A DNA stretch of 64,000 nucleotides from Pseudomonas poae (GCA_004000515.1 CP034537.1:2742001-2806000), one strand, 5' to 3'. Counted from the first letter of the stretch, positions 12,344 to 22,528 are shown. Program-made: numbers and translations. The notes: generated by a model not told the origin, from the letters alone.

Positions 12344-14869
12344 CAGCTCAGCGGCCAGTGGTGTTGACAGGCTTGGCGAACGGCCTTGGCGCTGCTCAGG
12401 TCGAGCAGGCCTTGGCTCAGTTGCCGGCAGTGCGCCGCATCCAGGTGACGGACGCGGTCCTTGATTTCTCCAATCTGCGGCGGGCTGACCGACAGCTCGC
12501 TAACGCCCAGGCCCACCAGTACCGGCGTAGCCAGCGGATCGGAGGCGAGCGCGCCACAGACGCCGACCCAACGGCCATGCTTGGCGGCGCCGGCACAGGT
12601 CAACGCAATCAGGCGCAACAGTGCGGGGTGCAAGGCATCGACACGAGCCGCGAGGCCAGCGTGGTCACGGTCCATGGCCAAGGTGTATTGGGACAGGTCG
12701 TTGGTGCCGATGGACAGGAAGTCGGCATGCTTGGCCAATTGCTCGGCGAGAATTGCAGCCGCGGGGACTTCGATCATCACGCCCAGTTCGGGGCGTTGGG
12801 TCAGCTCCAGCTCAGCGCACAATTGATCCAGGCGCTGGCGGATCTGCAGCAATTCATCCACCTCAGTGACCATCGGCAGCAGGATGCGGCAGCGCCCCAA
12901 CGGGCTGACTTGCAGCAGGGCGCGCAGTTGTTGGTCGAGCAGTTCAGGACGAGCCTGGGCCATGCGAATACCGCGCAAGCCCAGCACCGGGTTGGCCTCG
13001 ATGGGCAGTGGCAGATAGTCGAGTTGCTTGTCGCCGCCCACATCGATGGTGCGGATGATCACCGACTTATCGCCCATCGCATCCAGTACGGCTTGATAGG
13101 CCTGACGTTGTTCCTGTTCGTCTGGCGCGGTATCGCGGTCGACAAAAAGGAACTCGGTGCGTAGCAGGCCGACGCCATCCGCGCCGTTTTCAAACGCCAC
13201 CTGGGCTTCGGCACTGGAGGCAACGTTGGCAGCTACCTCAATCGTGATGCCGTCGCGGGTGCTGGCGGGTAGTTGAGCCAGCACCTGTTGCTGTTGGCGG
13301 CGCAGTGTTTGCGCATCGCGAATCTGGTGCACTTCGGCGTGGCGCGCTTCGCTGGGGGCCAGTTCCAGGCGACCGTTGGCGGCATCCAATACCACGCGCT
13401 GGCCTTGCGGGACGTCGAGTACTTCGGCGCCCAACGCCACCACACACGGCAAGCCTTTGCCACGGGCCAGGATCGCCACGTGAGACGTCGCGCCGCCTTC
13501 GGCCATGCAGATGCCAACGGCGTGTTGCGCGCTCAATTGCAGCAGGTCCGATGGGGTCAGCTCATGGGCGCTGACAATCGCACCCGCCGGCAATTCAAAG
13601 TGCCAGGCCTCACCCAGTAGCGCACGCAGCACGCGTTGTTGCAGGTCGCGCAGGTCGTTGGCGCGCTCGGCAAACAGCGGCTTGCCGAGGGCCAGCAGCA
13701 CGGTGCATTGGGCCTGGATCGCATCGCGCCAGGCATGCGTGGCGGCACTGCCTTGTTCAATTGCACGGGCAGCCGCGTCGAGCAGCGTCGGGTCCTCCAG
13801 CAGGGCCAGGTGGGCGGTGAAGATGTCTTCTTCTTCGACGTTCTTGCGCTGGCGGGCGTGGGTAAGAGTGCTGCGAATTTCACTGCGCACCTGCTCCAGT
13901 GCCACGTCCAGCCTTTGCAGTTGTTCGTCGGGTGCATGCTTGCCGGTGTCTTGCGGCAACTCGATGCCGCTCAGCCGAAACAGCGGCCCACACACCAGGC
14001 CCGGTGCTGCGCATACGCCTTGCAGTACATCGGCTTCGTGACTCGTGTGGCGGGGAGTAATGAGGATGGGTGTGTGGTGCTCTTCTTTAGTGGCGACTGA
14101 CAAGGCGTTGATCAACGCCTGCAATGCGGCTTCGCAATCCTTGCCGCGGCATGTCACACGTACCTCGTCGCCCTCGCCAATACCCAACCCCATCAGACCC
14201 ATCAGGCTGTCGCACGAGGCGGATTTATCGCCATAGTGCAACTGCGCCTGGCTGCTGAAATCTTGTGCCGTCTTGCGGATCAGTGCGGCCGGACGTGCAT
14301 GCAAACCGCCGCGATGAGTGATGCGCACGCTGGCACTGGCTTCGGCGACCGAGTTATCCACAGAAGACTGAGCCGACGCGGTCGAACGGGCCAGCACTTG
14401 CAGCAAGGGTTCACCGACATTGATCGACTTGCCCGCAATCGGTCGCAGCTTAAAACGCTCGCCGTTGGTGAGAATGATCAGGCTGACCAGGCTCTTGCAC
14501 TGGCGCGCTATCCGGTCCAGGTCAAATTGCACCAGCGCTTGCCCTTCGCTGACCCGCGCGCCTTCCTTCACCAGCAAGGCAAACCCTTCGCCGTTCAACT
14601 CCACGGTGTCGATGCCCACGTGCATCAATACTTCGGCCCCGTTATCGGCGCGAATCGTCAGCGCATGCCCGGTGCGAGCGACGTGGATGATCACCCCGTC
14701 ACACGGCGCATGCAGGCAGTCGTTCAGCGGGTCGATGGCAATGCCGTCGCCGAGGGTGCCGCTGGCGAACACCTCATCGGGAACGTTGCCCAGGGCCAGC
14801 ACCGGCCCACTCAGGGGGGGCGCTTAGGGTCAATTCATTATTGTTGTTGGGCATGGGCACGGTACTCAT
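12343..14869 (-). CDS. nagF: PTS EIIA-HPr-enzyme I fusion for N-acetylglucosamine (frameshifted near the start)
   Basis: About 841 residues. It has a glucose-family EIIA domain (VLMHVGIDTVEL), HPr (RGGLHARPAALI), and enzyme I with GGATSHVAILARGKGLPCVV, SIGTNDLSQYTLAMDRDH and VGVCGALASD. It phosphorylates NagE from PEP. The frame breaks close to the N-terminus at the seven-G run 14814-14820; with six, the start reads NNNNELTLSAPLSGPVLALG. I place the start at the ATG at 14869, 21 nt beyond the stop of the SIS gene; the ATG at 14854 is an alternative and neither has a clear Shine-Dalgarno. It is paralogous to the 1540-4056 gene. Confidence 0.92.
14834..14850 (-). promoter_or_regulatory. A-rich Hfq/Crc-type motif in the first nagF codons
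   Basis: On the minus strand CCAACAACAATAATGAA, containing AACAACAA, lies within the first dozen codons of nagF. It matches the Hfq/Crc recognition pattern in a position suited to translational control. Inference. Confidence 0.5.
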
Positions 14870-14890
14870 CAGGAAAACGCGGCAACCGAC

Positions 14891-15914
14891 TCAGTGAGTG
14901 CGGGTGACTTTGCTCAGGTGGCGCGGCTGGTCCGGGTCCATGCCCCGGGCAACGGCCAGGCCTGCAGCCATGACGTAAAAACTTTGGATCGCCAGGATCG
15001 GGTCCAGGGTCGGGTGTTCGGCGCGGCTCAGGGTCAGGTCGCGCTCGGTGATATCGTCTGGCGCGGCCAGCAACACACGGGCACCGCGTTGGCGCATATC
15101 CGCGGCCAGGCTCAACAGGCCGGCTTGTTCGGCGCCGCGTGGGGCGAAGACCAGCAGCGGGTAGTTGTCGCCAATCAGCGCCATCGGGCCGTGGCGTACT
15201 TCGGCGCTGCTGAAGGCTTCGGCCTGGATCGCCGAGGTCTCCTTGAGTTTGAGCGCGGCTTCTTGGGCGATGGCAAAACCTGCGCCACGGCCGATCACCA
15301 TCAATTGCTGGCAGCCGCGCAGGGCTTCGATCGCCTTGCTCCAATCCTGCTTGGCTGCAGCGCGCAGGTCGTCGGGCAGGGCACGGCAGGCTTGCAGCAA
15401 GTCGGTTTCCCTGGTTCCAGTGGCCGATCAACAATGCGCTGGCGCTGAGGGTGGCGATAAAGCTTTTGGTCGCGGCCACGCTGTGTTCCGGCCCGGCGCA
15501 CAGCGGCACATGAAATTCGCAGGCGGCTTCCAGTGGTGATTCTTCGGCGTTGACCAGCGAGATGCTCAGGGCGCCGCGTTTACGCAGCAGGCGCAGGCTG
15601 TTGACCAGGTCCGGGCTCTGGCCCGACTGGGAAAACCCGAATGCAACCTGGCCGCTGACCTTCAACGGCGCTTGCAACAAGGTCACCACCGACATCGGCA
15701 ATGACGCCACCGGGATGCCCACGTGTTGCATGGCCACATACGCGAAGTAACTGGCGGCATGGTCCGAGCTGCCACGGGCGATGGTCATGGCCACTTGCGG
15801 TGGCTGGCGGCGCAGGCGTCCGGCGATCTCTTCCAGCGCCGGTTCCAGGCGTTGCAGTTGGGCGGCGACGGCGTCGCAGGAGGCCAGGGCCTCTTCAAGC
15901 ATTTTTGAAGTCAA
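14891..15914 (-). CDS. SIS-domain sugar isomerase, probable glucosamine-6-phosphate deaminase of the NagB-II type (frameshifted)
   Basis: About 340 residues with two SIS domains related to the isomerase half of GlmS but no glutaminase domain. The first half holds MTIARGSSDHAASYFAYV and GFSQSGQSPDLV, the second VIGRGAGFAIAQEAALKLKE and EVRHGPMALIG. Proteins of this form in nag operons deaminate glucosamine-6-phosphate to fructose-6-phosphate, completing the pathway after NagE and NagA; no classical NagB is seen. The frame breaks at the C3 run 15409-15411, one base too many. The start overlaps the end of nagA by 20 nt; a second ATG at 15902 is possible. Confidence 0.85.
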
Positions 15915-17001
15915 TGGTTTCTCCTTCGACCATTACGTCGGTGAGTGTCAGGGAGCGGTCCAGGCGCACGCAGTCGGCGAAGCTGCCGGGTTGCAGGCGG
16001 CCGCGTTCTTCCAGGCCCAGGTAGTCCGCAGGAAATTGCGACAGGCGTTGTGAGGCTTCGCTGATGGGCAGGCCGATCTTCACCAGGTTGCGTAGCGCCT
16101 GGTCCATGGTCAGCGTGCTGCCCGCCAACGTGCCGTCGGCCAGGCGCACGCCGCCTAGGCATTTGGTCACGGTGTGGCTGCCCAGCTTGTACTCGCCATC
16201 GGGCATGCCGGCGGCGGCGGTGGAATCGGTGACGCAATACAGGCACGGGATCGAGCGCAGCGCCACGCGCATGGCGCCGGGGTGTACGTGCAGCAAGTCG
16301 GGGATCAATTCGGCGTACTGGGCGTGGGCCAGCGCGGCGCCGACGATGCCGGGCTCACGGTGATGCAGCGGGCTCATGGCGTTGTACAGATGGGTAAAAC
16401 TGGTGGCTCCGGCGGCGAGGGCGGCGACGCCTTCTTCGTAGCTGCCCAGGGTGTGGCCGATCTGCATGCGCACGCCGCGTTCGCTGAGGGTGCGGATCAG
16501 GGCGTCATGGCCGGCAATTTCTGGCGCAATGGTGATCACGCGGATCGGCGCCAGGCGCAGGTAGGCTTCCACTTCTGCCATCAGTGCGGTGTGGGCGAAG
16601 TTGGGCTGGGCGCCGAGTTTGCCGGGGTTGATGTAGGGGCCTTCCAGGTGCACGCCAAGTACGCGGGCGCTGCCGGTCGGGCGTTGCTCGCAGAAACTGC
16701 CGAGTTGGCCTAGCACACGAGAAATTTCGTCCACCGGTGCTGTCATGGTGGTGGCCAGCAACGACGTCGTACCGAAACGCACATGGGTGCGGGTGATGGT
16801 CTCGAAGGCATCGATGCCCTCCATGATGTCTGCGCCGCCACCACCGTGTACGTGCAGGTCGATAAAGCCCGGCAGCAGGTAAGGCAGGTCATTGTCGGCC
16901 GGGTCGCACGGCGTGCCTTCGATGGCGATCACCTTGCCGTGTTCGTGCACCAGGCGGCCGCGAATCCAGCCGTGGGGCGTGAGGATATTGTCTTCGGACA
17001 T
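15895..17001 (-). CDS. nagA: N-acetylglucosamine-6-phosphate deacetylase
   Basis: A 368-residue amidohydrolase that removes acetate from N-acetylglucosamine-6-phosphate. Visible motifs are LLPGFIDLHVHGGGGADIM (metal-binding HxH), GVHLEGPYINPGKLGAQ (Glu ligand), MQIGHTLGSYEEG and TSFTHLYNAMSPLHHREPG (His ligands), and CVTDSTAAAGMPDG (catalytic Asp). I chose the ATG at 17001 (MSEDNIL), which leaves 10 nt to the end of nagR; longer forms would overlap nagR. First enzyme gene after the regulator. Confidence 0.95.
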   Translation of the reverse strand: MSEDNILTPHGWIRGRLVHEHGKVIAIEGTPCDPADNDLPYLLPGFIDLHVHGGGGADIMEGIDAFETITRTHVRFGTTSLLATTMTAPVDEISRVLGQLGSFCEQRPTGSARVLGVHLEGPYINPGKLGAQPNFAHTALMAEVEAYLRLAPIRVITIAPEIAGHDALIRTLSERGVRMQIGHTLGSYEEGVAALAAGATSFTHLYNAMSPLHHREPGIVGAALAHAQYAELIPDLLHVHPGAMRVALRSIPCLYCVTDSTAAAGMPDGEYKLGSHTVTKCLGGVRLADGTLAGSTLTMDQALRNLVKIGLPISEASQRLSQFPADYLGLEERGRLQPGSFADCVRLDRSLTLTDVMVEGETIDFKNA

Positions 17002-17011
17002 GGGCAGTTCT

Positions 17012-17769
17012 CTAAGGCCGCAATTCAGCGGCAAAGTCGTAGCGGCGCAGCTCTGCGACGAAGTCGTAGTAGTCGTTGCGGCAGTAGGTATCGGTGATTT
17101 CAATCGGTGTGTTGTCGGCGGTGTAGCCAACCCGGGTCATCAGCAGCATGGCGGTGCCGGGGCGATGCCCACCAGCTTGGCGAACTCGTCCGAGGCGTTG
17201 ATCGCCTGGATATGTTGCAGGGCGCGCACGATGGGTTTGCCAATGCCTTCCAGGTATTCGTACAGCGAATTGCCGATGGCTTGCGGATGGGGCAGTACGG
17301 ACGCGGGCATGGCGGTCATTTCGATTGCCATCACCGTGTCATCGGCCTTACGCAAACGCTTGAGGCGCGCGACTTTGTCGGTGGGCGAGAGGCCCAGGCG
17401 GATCAGCTCTTCGTGAGTTGGCGGGCTGATTTCACGCTCAAGCCACTGGGAGGTGGGCACAAAGCCCTTGAGCCGCAACATCTCGCTGAAGCCCGACAGG
17501 CGTGACAGCGGCTGTTCCAGGCGCGGCGTAATAAACGTGCCGGAGCCCTGGTTACGGCGGATCAGGCCTTGGGCAAACAACACTTCCAACGCTTTGCGGG
17601 CGGTCACCCGTGAGATGCCCAGTTGCTCGCTGAGCACACGTTCCGACGGCAGCGCCTGTTCGGACGTCCACTGGCCGGCATGGATCGCCGCTTCCAGTTT
17701 GCGCGCCAGTTGCAGGTACAGCGGCGTGGATTGTTTGTCGTCGGGGCGCAGGGCCAGGATGGAATTCAT
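17012..17769 (-). CDS. nagR: GntR/HutC-family regulator of the nag operon (frameshifted near the end)
   Basis: About 252 residues when read through. Residues 15-80 are a GntR winged helix (PLYLQLARKLEAAI, LPSERVLSEQLGISRVTARKAL, RRNQGSGTFI). The rest is a UTRA effector domain of the HutC subfamily, as in DasR/YvoA, which sense aminosugar phosphates. The frame as given stops after GIAPAPPCC. One G missing from the run 17159-17162 restores GIAPGTAMLLMTRVGYTADN and a stop at 17012-17014. It heads the nag operon and probably represses it and itself through the repeats at 17826-17918. Confidence 0.9.
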
Positions 17770-17825
17770 CTGTCAGGTTTCCGATGCGGTTATTGGAGTG
17801 TTGTCGCCCGGTATTGGCCGGAAAT

Positions 17826-17844
17826 TAATACCACTTAAATACCA
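17826..17844 (-). promoter_or_regulatory. Putative NagR operator A
   Basis: On the minus strand GGTATTTAAGTGGTATTA lies about 60 nt upstream of the nagR start. It holds two GGTAT direct repeats and the AGTGGTAT half-site typical of HutC-type GntR regulators. A near copy lies at 17901-17918. Confidence 0.55.
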
Positions 17845-17900
17845 TGTCAATGCAGCCAAAACGCTGCGATCAACGGTTTGCTGGGCCTGCAAGAGGGTTG

Positions 17901-17918
17901 GGTATCAAGTGGTATTAG
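17901..17918 (+). promoter_or_regulatory. Putative NagR operator B
   Basis: GGTATCAAGTGGTATTAG on the plus strand is a second copy of operator A in inverted orientation, about 60 nt further from nagR. Two copies of the same 17-18 nt pattern in one intergenic region suggest cooperative binding or looping. Inference. Confidence 0.5.
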
Positions 17919-17949
17919 AGAGGTCTTTATCGCGCGCAGAACGGCGCAG

Positions 17950-17980
17950 CCCGCGGGGTGAACTGGTATTCACCGGCGGG
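17950..17980. other. GC-rich hairpin downstream of the L,D-transpeptidase gene
   Basis: CCCGC and GGTGAA pair with TTCACC and GCGGG around a six-base loop. It lies 3' of the leftward gene ending at 18032 and may end or protect its transcript, but no T-run follows. Confidence 0.35.
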
Positions 17981-18031
17981 CGTAGTCGGGGGCGGGGAAA
18001 TATTTTGAATTATTTTACGAACGGTCGACGA

Positions 18032-18536
18032 TTACGGCCGAATCTCGACCATGGTGCCGTCTTTGACCAGGTTCCAGACTTCACGCATATCCACGTTGCG
18101 CATGCCGATGCAGCCATCGGTCCAGTCCAGGGTGTGGAACCACTGCTCCGGGTATTCCTCGGTGTCGGGTGTGCCGTGGATCATGATCATGCTGCCGGGG
18201 CTTACCCCTTCGCGGCGGGCGCGGGCGGCGTCGCTGATGTTGGGGTAGGAAATGTGCATGGACAGGTTGAAGCGGTCGCTGGTCTTGCGCCAGTCGATCC
18301 AATAGAAACCTTCCGGGGTGCGGCGGTCGCCTTCGATCAGCTTGGCGCCCTTTGGGTTTTTACCCAGGGAAATACGGTAGGTCTTGAGCGGTTTGCCGTC
18401 GTTGATCAGTTGCAACTGACGTGCGGACTTGAGCACCAGGATTTTTCTCGATCGGCTTGCCGCCGATGGTTTCGACTGTGGAGGCGCAAGACAGGGTAGC
18501 GAACGACAGGCAGATAAGAGCAAGCAACCAACGCAT
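18032..18536 (-). CDS. L,D-transpeptidase family protein, YkuD domain (frameshifted)
   Basis: About 167 residues. The start at 18536 gives MRWLLALICLSFATLSCAS, an export signal with a possible lipobox (TLSC). The rest is a YkuD domain: ILVLKSARQLQLI, SLGKNPKGAKLIEGDRRTPEG, then HGTP and the catalytic-cysteine motif TDGCIGMRN. Such enzymes crosslink peptidoglycan or attach proteins to it in the periplasm. The frame breaks at the T5 run 18442-18446, which has one T too many; removing it joins KPIEK to ILVLK. Confidence 0.88.
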
Positions 18537-18564
18537 TAAAACGGTATCCCTTTGTGCCGGGTTT

Positions 18565-19113
18565 TTATTGGGTGGGCTTGCCCATGGGGGACACGGCTTC
18601 GCTGCGCACCGGAAACACTTGTTGCCGACGGTCGGCAAAAAAGCATTCTAAGGTACGCCCGACCGTGCGGAAAGCCAGCTCGGACCAAGGGACGTCGGCT
18701 TCATCGAACAACTGCACTTCCAGGCTTTCTGGGCCGGCAGCGAAGTCCAGGTCGACCAACTCGGCGCGGTAGAAGATGTGCACCTGGTTGATATGCGGCA
18801 CATCGATCAGGGTGTAGATGCTCAGGTTGCGCACGCGGGCGCAGGCTTCTTCCAGGGTTTCGCGGGCGGCGGCCTGTTCGACAGTCTCGCCGTTCTCCAT
18901 GAAGCCGGCGGGCAGGGTCCAGTAACCCAGGCGCGGTTCGATGGCGCGGCGGCACAGCAGCACTTTGTCGCCCCACACCGGGACGGTGCCGGCGACGATG
19001 TTGGGGTTTTGATAGTGAATGGTCGAGCAGTGATCACACACAAAGCGCAGGCGGCCGTCGCCTTCGGGGATGCGCTGGGTAACCGGTTTACCGCACTGGC
19101 TGCAGAAGTTCAT
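18565..19113 (-). CDS. Nudix hydrolase with N-terminal zinc ribbon
   Basis: A 182-residue protein starting MNFCSQCGKPV at 19113. Two CxxC pairs (CSQC and CDHC) form a zinc ribbon of the Nudix_N_2 type. A Nudix domain follows, with the box GFMENGETVEQAAARETLEE, where the usual later Gly is Cys. Related enzymes hydrolyse nucleotide pyrophosphates such as ADP-ribose or FAD; the substrate cannot be read from the sequence. It is divergent from the second Nudix gene at 19260, with a shared 146-nt upstream region. Confidence 0.88.
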   Translation of the reverse strand: MNFCSQCGKPVTQRIPEGDGRLRFVCDHCSTIHYQNPNIVAGTVPVWGDKVLLCRRAIEPRLGYWTLPAGFMENGETVEQAAARETLEEACARVRNLSIYTLIDVPHINQVHIFYRAELVDLDFAAGPESLEVQLFDEADVPWSELAFRTVGRTLECFFADRRQQVFPVRSEAVSPMGKPTQ

Positions 19114-19259
19114 GCTGGGGTTCCTGGAAAGTGCGTCTATCTTGGCTTGGCGGGCAGGGCCCTGCAAGTTGTCGTTTAGCGACACCTGCGGGGTTTTGGG
19201 GTTGGGCGTGCGCACGCTTTGGTGCATGATGCAAGGTAGCCAACAGACCGAGATGACTC

Positions 19260-19861
19260 ATGCTGGACGAGCTACTTCGCCGGGTAAGCAATCACACCCC
19301 CACACGCTTGAGACCGACGGGCGTTTTCCCGAGGCTGCGGTGCTGGTGCCGATCACCCGCAGTGACGAACCTGAGCTGATCCTGACCCTGCGCGCCAGCG
19401 GCCTGTCGACCCACGGAGGCGAAGTGGCCTTTCCCGGCGGGCGCCGCGATCCCGAAGACCCGGACCTGATTTTTACCGCTTTGCGCGAAGCCGAAGAAGA
19501 AATCGGCCTGCCTCCCGGCCTGGTGGAAGTCATCGGCCCGCTGAGCCCGTTGATCTCCCTGCATGGCATTCGGGTCACGCCGTATGTTGGCGTAATCCCC
19601 GACTACGTCGAGTACCTGGCCAACGATGCCGAGATTGCCGCCGTTTTCAGCGTGCCCCTGGACTTCTTCCGACAGGACCCACGCGAACATACTCACAGAA
19701 TCGATTACCAGGGCCGCAGTTGGTACGTGCCCAGTTATCGGTTCGGTGAATACAAGATCTGGGGCCTGACGGCGATCATGATTGTCGAATTGATCAACCT
19801 GCTCTATGACGACGCCCAGATCAGCCTGCACCAGCCACCGAAAAGCTTCATCAATATCTAA
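19260..19861 (+). CDS. CoA pyrophosphatase-type Nudix hydrolase (frameshifted near the start)
   Basis: About 201 residues. LILTLRASGLSTHGGEVAFPGG is the CoA-pyrophosphatase signature (UPF0035) and the Nudix box ends LREAEEEIGL, so it probably cleaves CoA to phosphopantetheine and adenosine diphosphate products. The most family-like start is MLDELLRRVSNHT at 19260, which is out of frame with the body; one C missing from the C5 run 19297-19301 joins it to PHTLETDGRFPEAAVL. Without that correction an ATG at 19253 gives an unrelated-looking N-terminus. Confidence 0.85.
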
Positions 19862-19897
19862 GCCATCGCTTGAATGGCAACGCCGTGAGGAAAAACC

Positions 19898-20422
19898 ATG
19901 AAATACCGCCTGGGCGACGCCCGCGTCGAGACGCACCCACACAGCTGGGTAGCCCCCAATGCCACGCTGGTGGGCAAGGTCAAGTTGGAAGAGGGCGCCA
20001 ACGTCTGGTTCAACGCGGTGTTGCGTGGCGACAACGAACTGATCCTGATCGGCAAGAACAGCAACGTGCAGGACGGCAGCGTGATGCACACCGACATGGG
20101 CTACCCGCTGACCCTGGGCACCGGCGTGACCATCGGTCATAACGCCATGTTGCATGGTTGCACCGTCGATGATTACAGCCTTATCGGCATTAACGCCGTC
20201 ATCCTCAACGGCGCAAAAATCGGCAAGCACTGCATCATTGGCGCCAACTCGCTGATCGGCGAAGGCAAGGAAATCCCTGACGGTTCGCTGGTGATGGGCT
20301 CGCCGGGCAAGGTGGTGCGTGAATTGACCGAGGCGCAAAAACGTATGCTGGAAGCCAGCGCTGCGCACTATGTGCATAACTCGCAGCGGTATGCGCGTGA
20401 TTTGGCAGAGCAGGAAGAATGA
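19898..20422 (+). CDS. Gamma-carbonic anhydrase family protein (YrdA/PaaY-like)
   Basis: A 174-residue left-handed beta-helix protein with hexapeptide repeats ([44 protein letters not shown]). The His residues in [14 protein letters not shown] are the metal ligands of the family. It may be a zinc-dependent carbonic anhydrase or thioesterase; members often lack measurable activity. Its end overlaps the DUF1289 gene by 4 nt (ATGA), so the two are co-translated. Confidence 0.9.
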   Translation: MKYRLGDARVETHPHSWVAPNATLVGKVKLEEGANVWFNAVLRGDNELILIGKNSNVQDGSVMHTDMGYPLTLGTGVTIGHNAMLHGCTVDDYSLIGINAVILNGAKIGKHCIIGANSLIGEGKEIPDGSLVMGSPGKVVRELTEAQKRMLEASAAHYVHNSQRYARDLAEQEE

Positions 20423-20634
20423 ACCCGATTGAGCGCCCCGTTGCATCGCCATGCGTGAGTATTTGCGCGTTGGATGATGACGATATCTGTACCGGCTGCC
20501 AGCGAACCGTGGATGAGATCACGCGCTGGAGCCGGATGGACAACGCCGAACGCCTTGTGGTGCTGGGGTTGTGCCATGAGCGGGCGAAGGCGAGTGGGTT
20601 GGTGTGGATGATTCCTGGGAAATCGGGCGCCTGA
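20419..20634 (+). CDS. DUF1289 protein
   Basis: A 71-residue protein with four cysteines in [10 protein letters not shown] and DICTGCQRT, followed by EITRW, the DUF1289 signature. The cysteines suggest a bound metal or Fe-S cluster, but no function is established. Translationally coupled to the gamma-carbonic anhydrase gene. Confidence 0.88.
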   Translation: MNPIERPVASPCVSICALDDDDICTGCQRTVDEITRWSRMDNAERLVVLGLCHERAKASGLVWMIPGKSGA

Positions 20635-20643
20635 TAGATCGCC

Positions 20644-20726
20644 ATCGCAGGCAAACCAGCTCCCACATTGTTCGATGCCAGGCAAGACAACGCGGTCAAC
20701 TGTGGGAGCTGGCTTGCCTGCGATAG
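20644..20726. repeat. REP pair (REPIN-like inverted repeat)
   Basis: ATCGCAGGCAAACCAGCTCC and the inverse GGGAGCTGGCTTGCCTGCGA. This is the GAGCTGGCTTGCCTGCGA subfamily, also seen at 22529, 30659 and 41116. Confidence 0.85.
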
Positions 20727-20763
20727 GGCCCTCCCAGACGACATATTTCCAATTGTGAAGTAC

Positions 20764-20785
20764 CCTGTGCGGCATAACCCACAGG
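20764..20785 (+). promoter_or_regulatory. Hairpin covering the ribosome-binding site of the VUT transporter gene
   Basis: CCTGTG and CACAGG form a perfect 6-bp stem with a 10-nt loop. The AGG in the 3' arm is the only Shine-Dalgarno-like sequence before the ATG at 20797. It could be the expression platform of a riboswitch, but it does not match the preQ1 riboswitch consensus I know. Confidence 0.35.
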
Positions 20786-20796
20786 TCCACTTTCCC

Positions 20797-21264
20797 ATGC
20801 TCTTCCTGATCGCCTACATCAGCAGCGTCGTGCTGATCAACTTCGCCTTCTCCACCGCCCCGCACCTGGATGTGATCTGGTCCGCCTGGGGTGGCCTGGT
20901 GTTCATCCTGCGTGACATGGTGCAAACCCGTTTCGGTCACGGCGCAATCGTTGCCATGCTCGCGGCGCTGGTGTTGTCGTACGTAACGTCCGACCCGGCC
21001 ATCGCCCTGGCCAGCGCTACCGCGTTCGCGGTATCCGAATGCATTGACTGGCTGGTATTCAGCATCACCAAGCGCCCACTCCACGACCGCCTGTGGATAA
21101 GTTCGGCGCTGAGCATTCCCCTGGATACCTTTATCTTTTTCGGCTTGATCGGCGCGCTTACCCCGGCTGTGGTAGGCACTGCGCTGGCGTCGAAATTCGC
21201 CGGGGTCACGGCGGTGTGGCTGATCATGGCCTGGCGCATTCGCCGGCGGGCCTTCGCCAACTGA
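20797..21264 (+). CDS. VUT-family membrane protein
   Basis: A 155-residue integral membrane protein with about five hydrophobic segments (MLFLIAYISSVVLINFAF, GHGAIVAMLAALVLSYV). It resembles the VUT/YhhQ family, several of which import queuosine precursors; the SECIDWLVFSITKR stretch fits that family. Substrate is unproven. The ATG at 20797 follows a hairpin that covers its weak ribosome-binding site. Confidence 0.75.
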   Translation: MLFLIAYISSVVLINFAFSTAPHLDVIWSAWGGLVFILRDMVQTRFGHGAIVAMLAALVLSYVTSDPAIALASATAFAVSECIDWLVFSITKRPLHDRLWISSALSIPLDTFIFFGLIGALTPAVVGTALASKFAGVTAVWLIMAWRIRRRAFAN

Positions 21265-21333
21265 GGCCAATTTTTACAGTTCATGTAAAATGCCGGCCTT
21301 TCTCCAAACGATCCGCTCCCCTGAGGACCTGAG

Positions 21334-22515
21334 ATGACCCGAATCGGAACTCCATTGTCGCCAACCGCGACCCGCGTTTTGCTGTGTGGCTGCGGTGAGC
21401 TGGGCAAGGAAGTGGTAATCGAACTGCAACGCCTGGGCGTTGAAGTGATTGCCGTGGATCGCTACGCCAACGCCCCTGCCATGCAGGTTGCGCACCGTAG
21501 CCACGTGATCAACATGCTCGACGGCGCCGCGCTGCGTGCGGTGATCGAAGCCGAGAAACCGCACTTCATCGTGCCGGAAATCGAAGCCATCGCCACCGCC
21601 ACCCTGGTCGAGCTGGAAGCAGAAGGCTTCACCGTAATCCCGACCGCGCGTGCCACCTCGCTGACCATGAACCGCGAAGGCATCCGCCGTCTGGCTGCCG
21701 AAGAGCTGGACCTGCCGACCTCGCCGTACCACTTCGCCGATACCTTCGAAGACTACAGCAAGGCCGTGCAAGACCTGGGCTTCCCGTGCGTGGTCAAGCC
21801 AGTGATGAGTTCGTCGGGCAAGGGCCAGAGCCTGCTGCGCAGCGCTGACGATGTCCAGAAAGCCTGGGAGTACGCCCAGGAAGGCGGCCGTGCCGGTAAA
21901 GGTCGCGTGATCATCGAAGGCTTTATCGACTTCGACTACGAAATCACCCTGCTGACCGTACGTCACGTCGGCGGCACCACCTTCTGCGCGCCGGTTGGCC
22001 ATCGTCAGGAGAAGGGCGATTACCAGGAGTCGTGGCAGCCACAGGCCATGAGCCCGATCGCGCTGGCAGAATCCGAGCGCGTCGCCAAAGCAGTGACCGA
22101 AGCGCTGGGTGGCCGTGGCTTGTTTGGCGTGGAGTTGTTCATCAAGGGCGATCAGGTGTGGTTCAGCGAAGTCTCGCCGCGCCCGCATGACACTGGCCTG
22201 GTGACCCTGATTTCCCAGGACCTGTCGCAGTTTGCACTGCATGCTCGCGCCATTCTTGGCCTGCCAATCCCTTTGATCCGTCAGTTCGGGCCTTCGGCGT
22301 CGGCGGTGATCCTGGTGGAAGGGCAGTCCACTCAGACGGCATTCGCCAACCTGGGTGCGGCCTTGAGCGAACCGGACACGGCGCTGCGCCTGTTTGGCAA
22401 GCCGGAAGTGAATGGTCAGCGTCGGATGGGTGTGGCGTTGGCGCGGGATGAGTCGACTGAAGCGGCTCGGGCTAAAGCGACCCGTGCTTCCAAGGCTGTT
22501 GTAGTAGAGCTGTAA
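21334..22515 (+). CDS. purT: Formate-dependent phosphoribosylglycinamide formyltransferase
   Basis: A 393-residue ATP-grasp enzyme that makes formyl-GAR from GAR, formate and ATP in purine synthesis. Motifs: [14 protein letters not shown] at the N-terminus, [15 protein letters not shown] of the ATP-grasp fold, [20 protein letters not shown] with the metal-binding Glu, and [16 protein letters not shown]. Full length and in frame. A 6-bp inverted repeat (TTTTAC/GTAAAA) at 21272-21290 lies about 45 nt upstream and may be an operator or promoter part. Confidence 0.97.
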   Translation: MTRIGTPLSPTATRVLLCGCGELGKEVVIELQRLGVEVIAVDRYANAPAMQVAHRSHVINMLDGAALRAVIEAEKPHFIVPEIEAIATATLVELEAEGFTVIPTARATSLTMNREGIRRLAAEELDLPTSPYHFADTFEDYSKAVQDLGFPCVVKPVMSSSGKGQSLLRSADDVQKAWEYAQEGGRAGKGRVIIEGFIDFDYEITLLTVRHVGGTTFCAPVGHRQEKGDYQESWQPQAMSPIALAESERVAKAVTEALGGRGLFGVELFIKGDQVWFSEVSPRPHDTGLVTLISQDLSQFALHARAILGLPIPLIRQFGPSASAVILVEGQSTQTAFANLGAALSEPDTALRLFGKPEVNGQRRMGVALARDESTEAARAKATRASKAVVVEL

Positions 22516-22528
22516 CCGCGTCGAGCCC

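Noticed and set aside
11164..13164. A 666-codon plus-strand open frame across nagE and nagF
   Set aside because: Antisense shadow; rich in His, Gln and Arg as typical of reversed GC-rich genes.
19226..19296. A longer N-terminus for the CoA pyrophosphatase (MMQGSQQTEMTH)
   Set aside because: It overlaps the divergent promoter and does not look like the family; MLDELLRRVSNH in the neighbouring frame does.
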